A stretch of 64,000 nt of DNA from CAILUG01 sp038125665 (GCA_038125665.1 JAYPEI010000003.1:1-64000); one strand, 5' to 3'; shown: positions 1 to 9,714, counted from the stretch's first letter. Program-made: numbers and translations. Notes: generated from the letters alone by a model not told the origin.

Positions 1-565
1 GACCAGCTTTGGTATGTGTAACTTCTGGATGAAACTGAACTGCCCAGCGTTTAGTAGCAGTATTCGCCATCGCGGCAATGGGGGCACTAGACGTAGAGGC
101 AATAATTTGAAAACCTTCCGGAACCCGGATTACTTTATCACCGTGGCTCATCCAAACATCTTGGTATTGCTTACCATTCTCTACGATAGCGTGCTCCAAA
201 CCACTCAGTAGTGGGTCCGTACTTTGAACCTCAATACGAGCATAACCAAACTCGGAATGAGCGGAACCCTCTACCTTGCCACCGAGTTGTTCAGCCATTG
301 TCTGCATGCCATAACAAATACCCAGTGTTGGCACAGGACTTTTAAAAATATAGGCAGGTACACGGGGCGATGTTTCTACATTGGCAGACTCTGGGCTTCC
401 CGAGTAAATAATTCCACTTGGTGAGAACTCGATGAATTCTGCTTCGCTCATCTCATGATGGTGAATTTCACAGTAAACGCCCGCTTCACGAATACGACGA
501 GCAATTAATTGGGTATATTGCGAACCAAAGTCCAGAATCAAAATACGCTGGGCGTGTATATTCAT
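1..565 (-). CDS. guaA: GMP synthase (glutamine-hydrolysing), N-terminal part
   Basis: Partial: the ATG is at 563-565 and the gene runs off the left edge, so only about 188 residues are present. They form the class I glutamine amidotransferase domain of GMP synthase, which releases ammonia from glutamine to aminate XMP to GMP. The start reads ILDFGSQYTQLIARRIRE, the nucleophile cysteine lies near residue 84 in LGICYGMQTM, and the His-Glu pair of the triad is in FHPEVTHT at the window edge. The ATP-pyrophosphatase half lies outside the window. It follows guaB by 28 bases on the same strand, the normal guaBA operon order. Confidence 0.95.
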   Translation of the reverse strand, partial: MNIHAQRILILDFGSQYTQLIARRIREAGVYCEIHHHEMSEAEFIEFSPSGIIYSGSPESANVETSPRVPAYIFKSPVPTLGICYGMQTMAEQLGGKVEGSAHSEFGYARIEVQSTDPLLSGLEHAIVENGKQYQDVWMSHGDKVIRVPEGFQIIASTSSAPIAAMANTATKRWAVQFHPEVTHTKAG

Positions 566-593
566 GCAGTTATTTCTTATTCAAGGGTTGCTG

Positions 594-2072
594 TTAACCT
601 ACTCGATAGTTCGGGGCTTCTTTAGTGATACTGACATCATGGACATGGCTTTCGCTAACCCCTGCGGCCGTAATTTTTACGAACTGAGGTTTGACACGCA
701 TTTCATCAATAGTGGCACAACCAGTTAAGCCCATACTGGAGCGAAGACCACCTATCAGCTGGAAAACAATCGCTTGCATTGGTCCCTTATAAGGGACGCG
801 ACCTTCTATACCCTCCGGCACTAATTTACCCGCGCCACTGTCTAGGCTTTGGAAGTAACGGTCGCTAGAGCCATGAGTTTTAGTCATGGCACCAAGTGAA
901 CCCATACCACGGTAGGCTTTATAGCTTCGTCCCTGATATAGCTCAACTTCACCAGGAGCTTCCTCAGTGCCTGCCAGCAAGGAGCCGATCATAACAACAT
1001 TAGCCCCTGCGGCTATCGCTTTAGCAATATCTCCTGAGAAACGAATACCCCCATCAGAGATGATTGTAATATCAGTATCTTTGAGGGCCTCTGCGACATC
1101 CGATACCGCTGAGATTTGCGGAACACCTACACCCGTGACTATACGGGTGGTACAGATTGAACCGGGGCCAATACCCACTTTCACGGCATCAACACCCGCT
1201 TCAACTAAAGCCAGGGCGCCTTCAGCTGTGGCAACATTGCCACCAATGATCTGTAAGTTGGGAAAGGCTGACTTAATTTGTCGAATTCGCTTTAAAACCT
1301 CTTCCGAGTGACCATGTGAGGTATCCACGATAATGACATCAACACCAGCGTTCACTAAAGCTTGAACGCGAGTCTCGGTATCTGCACCAGTACCAACTGC
1401 AGCACCTACACGTAATTGTCCATGATGGTCTTTACAGGCATTTGGGTGATCCTCTGCTTTACGAATATCTTTAAGGGTAACCAAACCACGCAAGTGATAA
1501 GCTGAGTCTACGACTAGCACTTTCTCGATACGATGAACATGCATCAACTCTTTCACTTGGTCTAATCCCGCACCTTCTTGGACGGTGACGAGTTTATCTT
1601 TCTTGGTCATGATATTGACTACACTGGCATTCAGATTATTCTCAAATCGAACATCCCTAGAAGTGACAATACCAATGAGCTCTCTACCTTCCAGAGTTTC
1701 AACCACTGGCAAGCCGGAGATATTATATTCATGAGTCAGTTCTAAGAGTTTACGAACAGTAGTATCTGGAGTTATACAGATAGGGTCAGTTACAACACCG
1801 CTTTCATATTTTTTTACTGAGCGAACTTCCCTGGCTTGTTCCTCAATACTCATGCTTTTATGGATAATCCCAATTCCACCTTCCTGGGCCATGGCTATGG
1901 CCAAACGAGATTCTGTTACAGTATCCATCGCTGAGGAGATCAGCGGGATATTCAAGGCGATTGATCGGGTAAGGCGAGTTTGAAGCAACGCAGTACTGGG
2001 CAACACAGTGGAATGTGCTGGTACTAAAAGGACGTCATCGAACGTGAGTGCTTCTTGAGCGATTCTTAGCAT
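594..2072 (-). CDS. guaB: Inosine-5'-monophosphate dehydrogenase
   Basis: Oxidises IMP to XMP with NAD, the first committed step to GMP. At 492 residues it is full length for a bacterial IMPDH. The TIM barrel begins with LTFDDVLLVPAHS; a pair of CBS domains occupies roughly residues 95-205; the catalytic cysteine is about residue 307 in GIGPGSICTTR; the mobile flap follows in YRGMGSLGAM. It starts at an ATG and is followed 28 bases later by guaA, so the two should be co-transcribed. It is divergent from xseA across a 200-base region with a likely promoter and a 9-bp inverted repeat. Confidence 0.97.
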   Translation of the reverse strand: MLRIAQEALTFDDVLLVPAHSTVLPSTALLQTRLTRSIALNIPLISSAMDTVTESRLAIAMAQEGGIGIIHKSMSIEEQAREVRSVKKYESGVVTDPICITPDTTVRKLLELTHEYNISGLPVVETLEGRELIGIVTSRDVRFENNLNASVVNIMTKKDKLVTVQEGAGLDQVKELMHVHRIEKVLVVDSAYHLRGLVTLKDIRKAEDHPNACKDHHGQLRVGAAVGTGADTETRVQALVNAGVDVIIVDTSHGHSEEVLKRIRQIKSAFPNLQIIGGNVATAEGALALVEAGVDAVKVGIGPGSICTTRIVTGVGVPQISAVSDVAEALKDTDITIISDGGIRFSGDIAKAIAAGANVVMIGSLLAGTEEAPGEVELYQGRSYKAYRGMGSLGAMTKTHGSSDRYFQSLDSGAGKLVPEGIEGRVPYKGPMQAIVFQLIGGLRSSMGLTGCATIDEMRVKPQFVKITAAGVSESHVHDVSITKEAPNYRVG

Positions 2073-2119
2073 AATGATTACCTGAAACTATCGTTTACCC
2101 TGTTTCGGGAAATCGTCCT

Positions 2120-2125
2120 ATTATA
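2120..2125 (-). promoter_or_regulatory. Probable -10 box of the guaBA promoter
   Basis: On the minus strand this reads TATAAT, a perfect -10 hexamer, about 48 bases before the guaB start codon. The -35 region is weaker: TTGCAA lies 15 bases upstream (2141-2146). Spacing is short, so the -35 assignment is uncertain. Confidence 0.4.
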
Positions 2126-2151
2126 GACTAGTCCCCCTTATTGCAACCAGT

Positions 2152-2177
2152 ATTTTCGCCATTGGGATGGCGAAAAT
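2152..2177. repeat. 9-bp inverted repeat between guaB and xseA
   Basis: ATTTTCGCC at 2152-2160 is the exact reverse complement of GGCGAAAAT at 2169-2177, with an 8-base spacer. It lies just upstream of the probable guaB -35 region and about 95 bases before xseA. No T-tract follows on either strand, so it looks more like an operator or a structured leader than a terminator. Confidence 0.45.
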
Positions 2178-2272
2178 CACTAAGAAAAGGAATAGGTTCT
2201 TTAGACTAGCCAAAAACGTTCATAATAAGCAGGCTACTAATTAGACATCACTAGCCTAAGGGAGAGCACAAT

Positions 2273-3505
2273 TTGTCCACCAGTACCTATAAGATTCTCA
2301 CAGTCACCCAGTTAAGTCGCCTTGCCCGTCTGTTGCTAGAAGAGCATTTTTCGATGATTAGCGTTGAGGGCGAAATATCCAGTTTTAACAACCCCTCTTC
2401 CGGTCACTGGTACTTCACATTAAAAGATGATAAAGCTCAAGTACGCTGTGCAATGTTTAAAAATCGTAATTTCCTCACTCGAATTAAACCCCAAGATGGT
2501 CTTCGTGTGTTGATTCATGGTCGTGTTAGTCTCTATGAGAACCGTGGAGATTTTCAGTTATTAGTAGATAGCATGGAAGCCACCGGCACCGGGGCCTTGA
2601 GTAAAGCGTTTGATGAGCTAAAGCACCGCTTAAAAGTGGAAGGGCTCTTTGATAGTCAACATAAAAAGAATCTACCCTCGCTACCAAAACATCTGGCTTT
2701 GATTACTTCTTCCACTGGTGCCGCCCTACATGACGTACTGTCAGTATTACATCGTCGCTTCCCAAGTTTGAAAATAACCTTAATCCCTTCTCTGGTACAA
2801 GGCCAAGAAGCCGTTACTAGTCTGATCAAGGCGCTACAGTGTGCCGATGGTCGTCAGGGGTGTTTAGCCGATGTAGACCTTATCCTGCTAACCCGTGGCG
2901 GTGGCTCATTAGAGGATTTATGGTGTTTTAATGACGAGGCCTTGGCGAGGACAATATTTGCATGTGAACTCCCTGTCATCTCTGCCGTAGGACATGAAGT
3001 AGATTTCACTATTGCAGATTTTGTGGCTGATGTGAGAGCCCCAACTCCATCTGCTGCAGCAGAAATGCTTAGCCCTGATAGTTATCTATTACTACAGAGA
3101 GTTGACGCTTTATTGAGGAGGCTAAAGAGATTACAACTAGATCACCTGAATACCTTGCGACAACATTTAGATTACCTACGTAAAAGATTACAGCATCCAG
3201 GACGTCGTTTACAACAGCAAACACAACGTCTGGATGAGTTAGAGTTGCGCTTAAGACGTAGTTTAAATCAACAATTATTTAGCTATCGACAAAAGCTTCA
3301 AAGCCATGAGAGAACCTTGCTAGCAATCAGCCCACTGGCCACACTACAACGAGGTTACTCAATCACCACGAGTGATAATGGGAAAATCATTAGAAATTTT
3401 AAAGAAGTCAGCGAGGGTGATATACTTACGACGCATCTGGCAATGGGTCAGCTTACTAGCCGTGTTGAAAAACTCATATCGACAAATTCAAAGAATAACA
3501 TCTAA
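2273..3505 (+). CDS. xseA: Exodeoxyribonuclease VII large subunit
   Basis: Catalytic large subunit of exonuclease VII, which degrades single-stranded DNA from both ends together with the small XseB subunit (not in this window). The N-terminal OB-fold (about residues 1-110) includes ISSFNNPSSGHWYFTLKD; the catalytic domain has ALITSSTGAALHD, LTRGGGSLEDLW and VISAVGHEVDFT, followed by a long helical arm rich in Leu, Arg and Gln. The length of 410 residues is a little below the usual 450, mainly in the C-terminal arm. The start codon is TTG, preceded by AAGGGAG about eight bases upstream. xseA next to guaBA is usual in gammaproteobacteria. Confidence 0.95.
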   Translation: MSTSTYKILTVTQLSRLARLLLEEHFSMISVEGEISSFNNPSSGHWYFTLKDDKAQVRCAMFKNRNFLTRIKPQDGLRVLIHGRVSLYENRGDFQLLVDSMEATGTGALSKAFDELKHRLKVEGLFDSQHKKNLPSLPKHLALITSSTGAALHDVLSVLHRRFPSLKITLIPSLVQGQEAVTSLIKALQCADGRQGCLADVDLILLTRGGGSLEDLWCFNDEALARTIFACELPVISAVGHEVDFTIADFVADVRAPTPSAAAEMLSPDSYLLLQRVDALLRRLKRLQLDHLNTLRQHLDYLRKRLQHPGRRLQQQTQRLDELELRLRRSLNQQLFSYRQKLQSHERTLLAISPLATLQRGYSITTSDNGKIIRNFKEVSEGDILTTHLAMGQLTSRVEKLISTNSKNNI

Positions 3506-3576
3506 TCTTAATAGGAAACTTTCCAAATCTTAATCTTTAGATCCTAGAATGCACTTAATTACGGAGAGCAATACTG

Positions 3577-4218
3577 GTGGCAAAAAAAACAGAAGCAGTG
3601 AAAAAGGCGATAAAGAAAATCTCCACTGAAGAGGTGAGAGGTTTAACTATTTATCCTCCCAAACATCCCAAAGTAAAAAAGCTGCAAGAAGAAACCGAGA
3701 TTCATGGTGATAAAGTTTGGTTCTCAAGTTACTTCATTATGGACTGGCTAGATGCCCACCCTCTGGCACCACGTACCAAAGTACTCGAAATTGGAAGTGG
3801 TTGGGGTCTACTGGGAATGTACTGTGCCAAGAACTTTAAAGCTAAAGTGTTAGCTACAGATGCAGATTCCAATGTATTTCCCTTACTTGAGCTGCACAGT
3901 AAGGTGAACGATATCAATCTAAAAACTAAAACTATTCGTTACGAAGAAATCAAGCAAAGCACACTTAGCAAGCACGAGCTGGTACTTGGCGCAGACATCT
4001 GTTTTTGGGATGAGCTGGTAGACCCTTTGCACGAACTGATTAAAAATGCCCTCTCTGCTGGCGTAAAGCAGATTATTATTGCCGATCCTGGTCGATCTCC
4101 TTTTCTACGTCTGGCCCGTCGTTGCCGTAAGCTTTACAAAGCAAGTTTGCGCCAAGCTAAAGTAAAGACACCGAAAAAACACGAAGGCTATCTTTTGATT
4201 ATTGATAATAATGGCTAG
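3577..4218 (+). CDS. Class I SAM-dependent methyltransferase, small, target unknown
   Basis: A 213-residue protein with a GTG start preceded by GGAGAG. After a lysine-rich N-terminus (MAKKTEAVKKAIKK) comes a Rossmann methyltransferase fold: motif I is VLEIGSGWGLLG (about residues 64-75), the acidic end of strand 2 is ATDAD, and the post-II segment is LGADICFWDELVDPL. This pattern resembles the lysine methyltransferase-like group (Methyltransf_16 and PrmA relatives), which act on proteins or small molecules, but I cannot name the substrate. Its last eight bases overlap the ppk1 start (ATGGCTAG), so translation of the two is probably coupled. Confidence 0.75.
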   Translation: MAKKTEAVKKAIKKISTEEVRGLTIYPPKHPKVKKLQEETEIHGDKVWFSSYFIMDWLDAHPLAPRTKVLEIGSGWGLLGMYCAKNFKAKVLATDADSNVFPLLELHSKVNDINLKTKTIRYEEIKQSTLSKHELVLGADICFWDELVDPLHELIKNALSAGVKQIIIADPGRSPFLRLARRCRKLYKASLRQAKVKTPKKHEGYLLIIDNNG

Positions 4219-6322
4219 TAAACCTCAAAAAACTCTGAGTCTTAAAGCGCCTGAATACTACCTCAATCGTGAGCTTAGTCTCCTGGAATTCAACCGCCGC
4301 GTTCAGGCATTGGCGAATGATAACGTCCTGCCTTTGCTGGAAAGATTGTTTTTTTTGTGTACCGCCAGCTCTAACATGGATGAGTTCTTTGAAATCCGCG
4401 TGGCCGGATTGAAACATCAGGTCCGGTTTGGTGGAACAAATGGCCCGGACCACTTGTCTCCTGAAAGCCAACTCTCTTTAATTAGTGAACAAGCTCATAA
4501 ACTTGTACAGGAACAATATAATATTTTGCAAGACACCTTGTTGCCTCTACTAAAAAAAGAAGGTATCAATTTGTTAATGAGTAAAAACTGGAATGCTCGC
4601 CAGCGTACTTGGGTAAAAGGCTATTTTGCCCGAGAATTGTTACCAATGTTAAGTCCGATCACTTTAGACCCTGCACACCCCTTCCCTCAGGTTCTAAATA
4701 AGAGTTTAAACTTCATTATACAGCTAGAAGGCAAAGATGCCTTTGGAAGAAATTCAGGCTTTGCTGTAGTTCAAGCACCGCGAGCTCTACCTCGGATAAT
4801 AAAATTTCCGAATTCAACATCTAGCAAACACGGTCAACATAATTTTGTTTTGTTGTCCTCTATTATCTTTAAACATGCAGGTGATCTATTCCCGGGCATG
4901 AAAGTAAGAGGCTGCTATCAATTCCGTATCACACGCAATGCCGACCTGATTGTAGAAGACGACCAAGTTAACGATCTAATGGAAGTAATTGAAGGACAAC
5001 TCACTACTCGTCGTTTTGCGCGTGCTGTCCGAATCGAGGTTCAAGAAGATTGTCCTGAAGAACTTGTCGATTTTCTCTTGAAGCAATTTAATCTGGATGA
5101 GAATGACGTCTATCAGGTTAATGGCCCAGTAAATCTACATCGTTTGATGGAAATTTATAGCGAAGTAAAACGTAAAGATCTTAAATACCCTTCATTTTCT
5201 CCATCAATTCCTGTTCGTTTAAGTAGAACCACTGATATCTTCGAAACCATCAAGAAAGGGGATATCGCTTTGTACCATCCATTTCAATCCTTCAATGTGA
5301 TTGTCAATTTACTTGAGCAAGCAGCGGAGGATCCGAATGTTTTAGCTGTAAAGCAAACACTGTATCGAACTGGCGATGATTCAAGCATAGTCAATGCTCT
5401 TATTAAAGCGGCTCTAAATGGTAAGGAAGTTACTGTCGTGATTGAATTGCGAGCACGCTTTGACGAGGAAGAAAATATCGATATAGCTACAGAACTACAA
5501 GAGGCTGGAGCACACGTTTCATATGGCGTTGTTGGTCATAAAACGCACTCAAAAATGTTGCTGATTTTACGCAGAGAAGGTAAGCAACTAAAACGCTACG
5601 TACACCTTGGCACCGGAAACTACCATACTCATACTGCACTTTTGTACACAGACTACAGCTTTATCACTAGCGATACTGCTCTGACTGACGATGTCCAAAA
5701 AGTGTTTCAACAACTGACTGCAATGGGAAAACCCGGAAAACTACACAAACTACTACAAGCTCCATTCACCTTGCATAACACCATGCTGAAAAATATAAAA
5801 AGAGAAATTGCTTGGGCGGCAAGGGGTAAAACAGCTCGTATTATAGTCAAGGTAAACTCGCTAGTTGAACCTCAAATCATTGAAGAACTTTATGAAGCCT
5901 CTAGAGCAGGAGTTCGTATAGATCTCATCGTTAGAGGTATCTGCTGTCTACGCCCAGGTGTGCCAGGTGTATCGGACAACATTACTGTACGTTCTGTCTT
6001 GGGCAGATTCTTAGAGCATTCTAGACTCTACTACTTCCACAATAACGGCAATTACCAACTATTTTGCTCAAGTGCAGATTGGATGGATAGAAATTTCTTC
6101 CGACGGGTGGAGGTTTGCTTCCCTATCGAGGATAAAAGCATACGTAAACGTATCTACAAAGAAGGCTTACTGAACTATCTTGCAGACAACACACAGAGTT
6201 GGTTGTTACAACCTGATGGTAGTTACCTTCGTAATAATTCAGGTATTGCTAAACCTCGCGCTGCTCAGACCATGCTCCTAGAGCAATATTGTGGTAAAGG
6301 TAAAAGAACGAAAATTTCCTAA
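4211..6322 (+). CDS. ppk1: Polyphosphate kinase 1
   Basis: Reversibly polymerises the gamma phosphate of ATP into polyphosphate. The product is about 703 residues, normal for PPK1. The N-terminal domain starts YLNRELSLLEFNRRV, the head domain follows, and the two phospholipase-D-like C-terminal domains carry the autophosphorylated histidine in GHKTHSKMLLIL (about residue 446) and HLGTGNYHTHTA. I prefer the ATG at 4211 over an in-frame TTG nine bases upstream, because family members begin close to this ATG and it overlaps the stop of the upstream methyltransferase by eight bases. No exopolyphosphatase gene (ppx) follows; the next gene, der, is convergent only nine bases away. Confidence 0.96.
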   Translation: MASKPQKTLSLKAPEYYLNRELSLLEFNRRVQALANDNVLPLLERLFFLCTASSNMDEFFEIRVAGLKHQVRFGGTNGPDHLSPESQLSLISEQAHKLVQEQYNILQDTLLPLLKKEGINLLMSKNWNARQRTWVKGYFARELLPMLSPITLDPAHPFPQVLNKSLNFIIQLEGKDAFGRNSGFAVVQAPRALPRIIKFPNSTSSKHGQHNFVLLSSIIFKHAGDLFPGMKVRGCYQFRITRNADLIVEDDQVNDLMEVIEGQLTTRRFARAVRIEVQEDCPEELVDFLLKQFNLDENDVYQVNGPVNLHRLMEIYSEVKRKDLKYPSFSPSIPVRLSRTTDIFETIKKGDIALYHPFQSFNVIVNLLEQAAEDPNVLAVKQTLYRTGDDSSIVNALIKAALNGKEVTVVIELRARFDEEENIDIATELQEAGAHVSYGVVGHKTHSKMLLILRREGKQLKRYVHLGTGNYHTHTALLYTDYSFITSDTALTDDVQKVFQQLTAMGKPGKLHKLLQAPFTLHNTMLKNIKREIAWAARGKTARIIVKVNSLVEPQIIEELYEASRAGVRIDLIVRGICCLRPGVPGVSDNITVRSVLGRFLEHSRLYYFHNNGNYQLFCSSADWMDRNFFRRVEVCFPIEDKSIRKRIYKEGLLNYLADNTQSWLLQPDGSYLRNNSGIAKPRAAQTMLLEQYCGKGKRTKIS

Positions 6323-6331
6323 TTACTTACT

Positions 6332-7747
6332 TTATGCTGGTCGCTTTCGCCCACGAAGGTATTCTCGATTCTTCAAAATTTTACGTTTACGTGCAACCTG
6401 ACGATAGTTTAATTCGTTTTCATTATTGACATAAGGATTTGCATCACTACGTAGTTCAATGCGAATTGGTGTGCCTTCTATTTTTAAAATTTTGCGGAAG
6501 TTTTTCTCAAGATAACGCACGTAGCTAGCAGGTAATTTTTCTGTTTGTTTACCATGAATAACTATGATTGGTGGGTTTTGTCCCCCTAAGTGGGCATAAC
6601 GTAGTTTGATCCGTCTTCCATCATAAATCGGAGGTTGAAATGCCTGCGTGATTCTTTCTAATGTTTGGTTAAGCTTTGCCGTTGTCAGTTTTCGGAATGC
6701 GGAGCTGTGTGACTTCTCAATGGATTCGTATAGATTACCTACTCCTGAGCCAAACTTAGCAGAAATAAAATGAATCTTTGCAAAGTCGACAAACAGTAAG
6801 CGGCGTTGCACGCTTTCTTTTACTTTATCCTTAGCATATTCATCCATTCCGTCCCATTTATTTATAGCAATAACAAGGGCTCTGCCAGTATCATGTATAT
6901 AACCTAATAAGTGAAGGTCTTGCTCCACTATACCCTCGCGTGCATCGATAAGCATTACCACCACATGGGCATCTTGGATTGCTTGAAGAGACTTTACCAC
7001 CGAGAATTTTTCTACCATTTCATAAGTTTTACCACGCTTACGAATACCGGCAGTGTCAATGAGTGTGTAGAGCTTACCATGACGTTCAAACGGAATAGTG
7101 ATACTATCTCTTGTCGTGCCGGCCTTGTCAAAAACTATCACTCTCTCTTCACCTAACATTCTATTGACGAGAGTTGATTTACCTACATTTGGCCGCCCAG
7201 CGATGGCTATTCGGATACCTGCTTGTGAAACGTCTATATCATCTGCAGAGATTTCTTGCTCAAGTTCGCCAAGGATCAAATCCATCAACTTGCTGACACC
7301 TCGCCCTTGACTGGCTGCTATCAAATGCAAATTGTCCATACCCAGTTGATAAAACTCACTAGCCGCGACATCTGGATCCATGCCATCTACTTTATTGACT
7401 AATAGGTTTACTTTTTTTTCGCGTCTACGCAAATCATCCAGAATATACTGATCCCCTTGGGTAAGACCTTCTCTTGCGTCAACTAGAAAAAAAACTAAAT
7501 CTGCTTCTTCAATAGCCAGTAGGGACTGTCCTGCCATGGCCTCATCGATACCGTCTTCACCACCTGAGATACCCCCAGTATCAATGACGATGAAGCGCTT
7601 TTGTTCGTGCTTACCTTCACCATATTGGCGGTCGCGCGTAAGCCCTGGAACATCTGCAACCAGAGCATCCCGGGTTCTCGTTAACCTGTTGAAAAGCGTG
7701 GATTTACCCACATTGGGTCGCCCAACAAGAGCGATGACTGGAATCAT
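6332..7747 (-). CDS. der: Ribosome biogenesis GTPase Der (EngA)
   Basis: Essential double GTPase for maturation of the 50S subunit. The 471-residue protein has two G domains, each with GRPNVGKST (about residues 8-16 and 184-192), with the G3/G4 motifs DTGG, DTAG, NKVD and NKWD, and a C-terminal KH-like domain ending in a basic tail (RKILKNREYLRGRKRPA). It lies downstream of bamB on the same strand, the conserved der-bamB order, with a 72-base gap. Confidence 0.97.
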   Translation of the reverse strand: MIPVIALVGRPNVGKSTLFNRLTRTRDALVADVPGLTRDRQYGEGKHEQKRFIVIDTGGISGGEDGIDEAMAGQSLLAIEEADLVFFLVDAREGLTQGDQYILDDLRRREKKVNLLVNKVDGMDPDVAASEFYQLGMDNLHLIAASQGRGVSKLMDLILGELEQEISADDIDVSQAGIRIAIAGRPNVGKSTLVNRMLGEERVIVFDKAGTTRDSITIPFERHGKLYTLIDTAGIRKRGKTYEMVEKFSVVKSLQAIQDAHVVVMLIDAREGIVEQDLHLLGYIHDTGRALVIAINKWDGMDEYAKDKVKESVQRRLLFVDFAKIHFISAKFGSGVGNLYESIEKSHSSAFRKLTTAKLNQTLERITQAFQPPIYDGRRIKLRYAHLGGQNPPIIVIHGKQTEKLPASYVRYLEKNFRKILKIEGTPIRIELRSDANPYVNNENELNYRQVARKRKILKNREYLRGRKRPA

Positions 7748-7819
7748 AGTAAATCCATCAATGAATATTATTAGCGGTAACTTGGTTTATAAGTTTAGAT
7801 TAATGCAATCCCTAATTGG

Positions 7820-9016
7820 TTACTGCAATTGATAAACAGCAAGTTCACCGCCATTACCATAAACAAATAGTTTGCCATCTTTGTAAAGCATTGATGCTCT
7901 CACGCCCTTTGAACCTGTTTTAATACGCCCTACTACACGACCATCAGTTTGTGTTAGTACTTGGATATAACCTTCAAAGTCGGCGACTACTAGATAATTA
8001 TTAAAAGCAAGGGGTGAAGATAGTGTTCTGTGTAAAAAATCACTGTTCTCCCAAATGGGTTGTTCTTGACCTACTCTGTAAGCTCGAAGACTGTCTTCTG
8101 AGTCTACTATATAAACATTGCCGAAACCGAAATCTGGCCCACTATAAGTAGAAGCTTTAGTACGCCAACGCGTTTGGCCAGTGGTGACATCAATCGCAGA
8201 AAAGTACCCTTGATAACTACTCACTAAGAGTAGACCGTTATCACTAATTTTCATTTCTCCATCAATATCTACGAGGCGATCAATTTCTGAACGACCAGTA
8301 GGAATAGCCACCCTTTCTTCCCAACGCAAGGTACCATTATCAAGAGCAACCGATATCACCGAGCCATTCCCCAAGGCTGCCAAAACAAAGCCTGCTTGTA
8401 TCAGAGGAGAGCTAGTGCCGCGCAAACTTAAAGCCGGAACGGTGCTTTCATAAATCCATCTTTCACTACCGTCCTCTGCATCTAATGCAATCAGCTTACC
8501 GTCCTGAGTTTGTACAATCACTACCTGGTTATTCAGAGCAGGTACTGATAGCACTTCACTACTCACCTTGGCATCCCAAAGCTGCTCACCAGACTCAGCA
8601 TCAAAAACTATGACCTGAGAATTTTCTGTTCCCACTGCCACCCTACCAGATGAATAACCTACACCACCAGAAATCGGCTCCTTGGTTTTTACACGCCAGC
8701 GAGATCTTCCACTGTCTATTTCTAGCGCCTCTACGATACCATTACTACTGGCAGCAAAAACTAATTTGTTGTCAATCGCCAACTGTAATCGTAAGAACTC
8801 CTCACCCTGACCATCACCAATTTTTTCTCGCCACACACGACTAAATTTTACTTCTTCTGAGATTTTCTTGAGTGGTGTCGGTTCCACGCCTTTATCATCC
8901 TTGAACCAGTTTATTGGGTTCATTTTTTTAGCATCTATATCGGCAAGTGTGCTACAGCCATGCAATGTACTTAGGCTTAGCACGAAGAACCCTAGTTTGG
9001 TTACAAATTTAATCAT
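7820..9016 (-). CDS. bamB: Outer membrane protein assembly factor BamB
   Basis: Lipoprotein subunit of the BAM complex that inserts beta-barrels into the outer membrane. The signal peptide MIKFVTKLGFFVLSLS ends in a lipobox LHGC with the acylated cysteine near residue 21; His at the -2 position is unusual. The remainder is an eight-bladed beta-propeller with repeated blocks of the PQQ-like type, such as SGRSRWRVKT, SGEQLWDAKV, GSERWIYES and TGQTRWRTKA. At 398 residues it is full length. The start ATG overlaps the stop of the upstream yfgM by one base, which indicates translational coupling. Confidence 0.93.
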   Translation of the reverse strand: MIKFVTKLGFFVLSLSTLHGCSTLADIDAKKMNPINWFKDDKGVEPTPLKKISEEVKFSRVWREKIGDGQGEEFLRLQLAIDNKLVFAASSNGIVEALEIDSGRSRWRVKTKEPISGGVGYSSGRVAVGTENSQVIVFDAESGEQLWDAKVSSEVLSVPALNNQVVIVQTQDGKLIALDAEDGSERWIYESTVPALSLRGTSSPLIQAGFVLAALGNGSVISVALDNGTLRWEERVAIPTGRSEIDRLVDIDGEMKISDNGLLLVSSYQGYFSAIDVTTGQTRWRTKASTYSGPDFGFGNVYIVDSEDSLRAYRVGQEQPIWENSDFLHRTLSSPLAFNNYLVVADFEGYIQVLTQTDGRVVGRIKTGSKGVRASMLYKDGKLFVYGNGGELAVYQLQ

Positions 9017-9714
9017 TAGAGCCTTCCCTGAATATCTGCACCAAGGTTGGCAAGTTTAAGCTGTAAGATACCAGAGCTACTGCCAGCAGACTCTGACTGT
9101 GCAAGGAGTGCTTTTTGATATGCTGAAATAGCTGCTTCATTATTGCCTAGAGCTACGTAGGCATCACCCTCGAGTTCGCCAAAGGCTGCCCTATAAGCAT
9201 ATTGATCATCCACAGCCGTCAACAAGTCTAAAACAACATTAGCCTGTCCTTGTGCTAATCGCACGCGAGCCAACCTCAAGGTAGTTAAAAGAGAGACTTC
9301 ATTACTTATACTATTAAAAAAACCAAAACTGGGATTATCTAGAATCCATTGTAGATGATCTATTGCAGCCTCTAAATTGTTATTGTCTACCTCGAGCTTG
9401 GCCAGCATTAGTGCAGACAATCTAGGATAAACAGTACCACTGTATTTTTCCATCAACTGCAAATGTACTGCGCTGGCCTCTACCACTTCTTCAGCTGTAA
9501 TAGCTCGTTCGGCACTGGCCTGGCCTAAATCTGCCAACTGTTGGTACAAAGCAGAAGCTTGCTGAACCTGGTTTTCTTGATAACCCTCGAAATAGCGCAC
9601 ACCAATATAGACAAGAACTGCCAGAGCTATGCTAAACATAAATGAGGTGCCATTTTCATGCCACCAGCGTTTTAGGGCTTCAATTTGTTCTTCGTCGGTA
9701 TCATAACTGGCCAA
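9016..9714 (-). CDS. yfgM: YfgM family protein (periplasmic chaperone / ancillary SecYEG translocon subunit)
   Basis: Single-span inner-membrane protein with periplasmic TPR-like helices; in E. coli YfgM associates with SecYEG and PpiD. Here the family signature EEQIEALKRWWHENG precedes the transmembrane segment (FMFSIALAVLVYIGVRYF), and the rest is alpha-helical with repeats such as AAISAYQKALLA. I place the start at a TTG (9712-9714) because it has AGGGAG eight bases upstream and gives about 232 residues, close to the family length; an in-frame TTG at 9801 would add 29 residues with a poor ribosome site. It lies between hisS and bamB, as in most gammaproteobacteria. Confidence 0.85.
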   Translation of the reverse strand: MASYDTDEEQIEALKRWWHENGTSFMFSIALAVLVYIGVRYFEGYQENQVQQASALYQQLADLGQASAERAITAEEVVEASAVHLQLMEKYSGTVYPRLSALMLAKLEVDNNNLEAAIDHLQWILDNPSFGFFNSISNEVSLLTTLRLARVRLAQGQANVVLDLLTAVDDQYAYRAAFGELEGDAYVALGNNEAAISAYQKALLAQSESAGSSSGILQLKLANLGADIQGRL

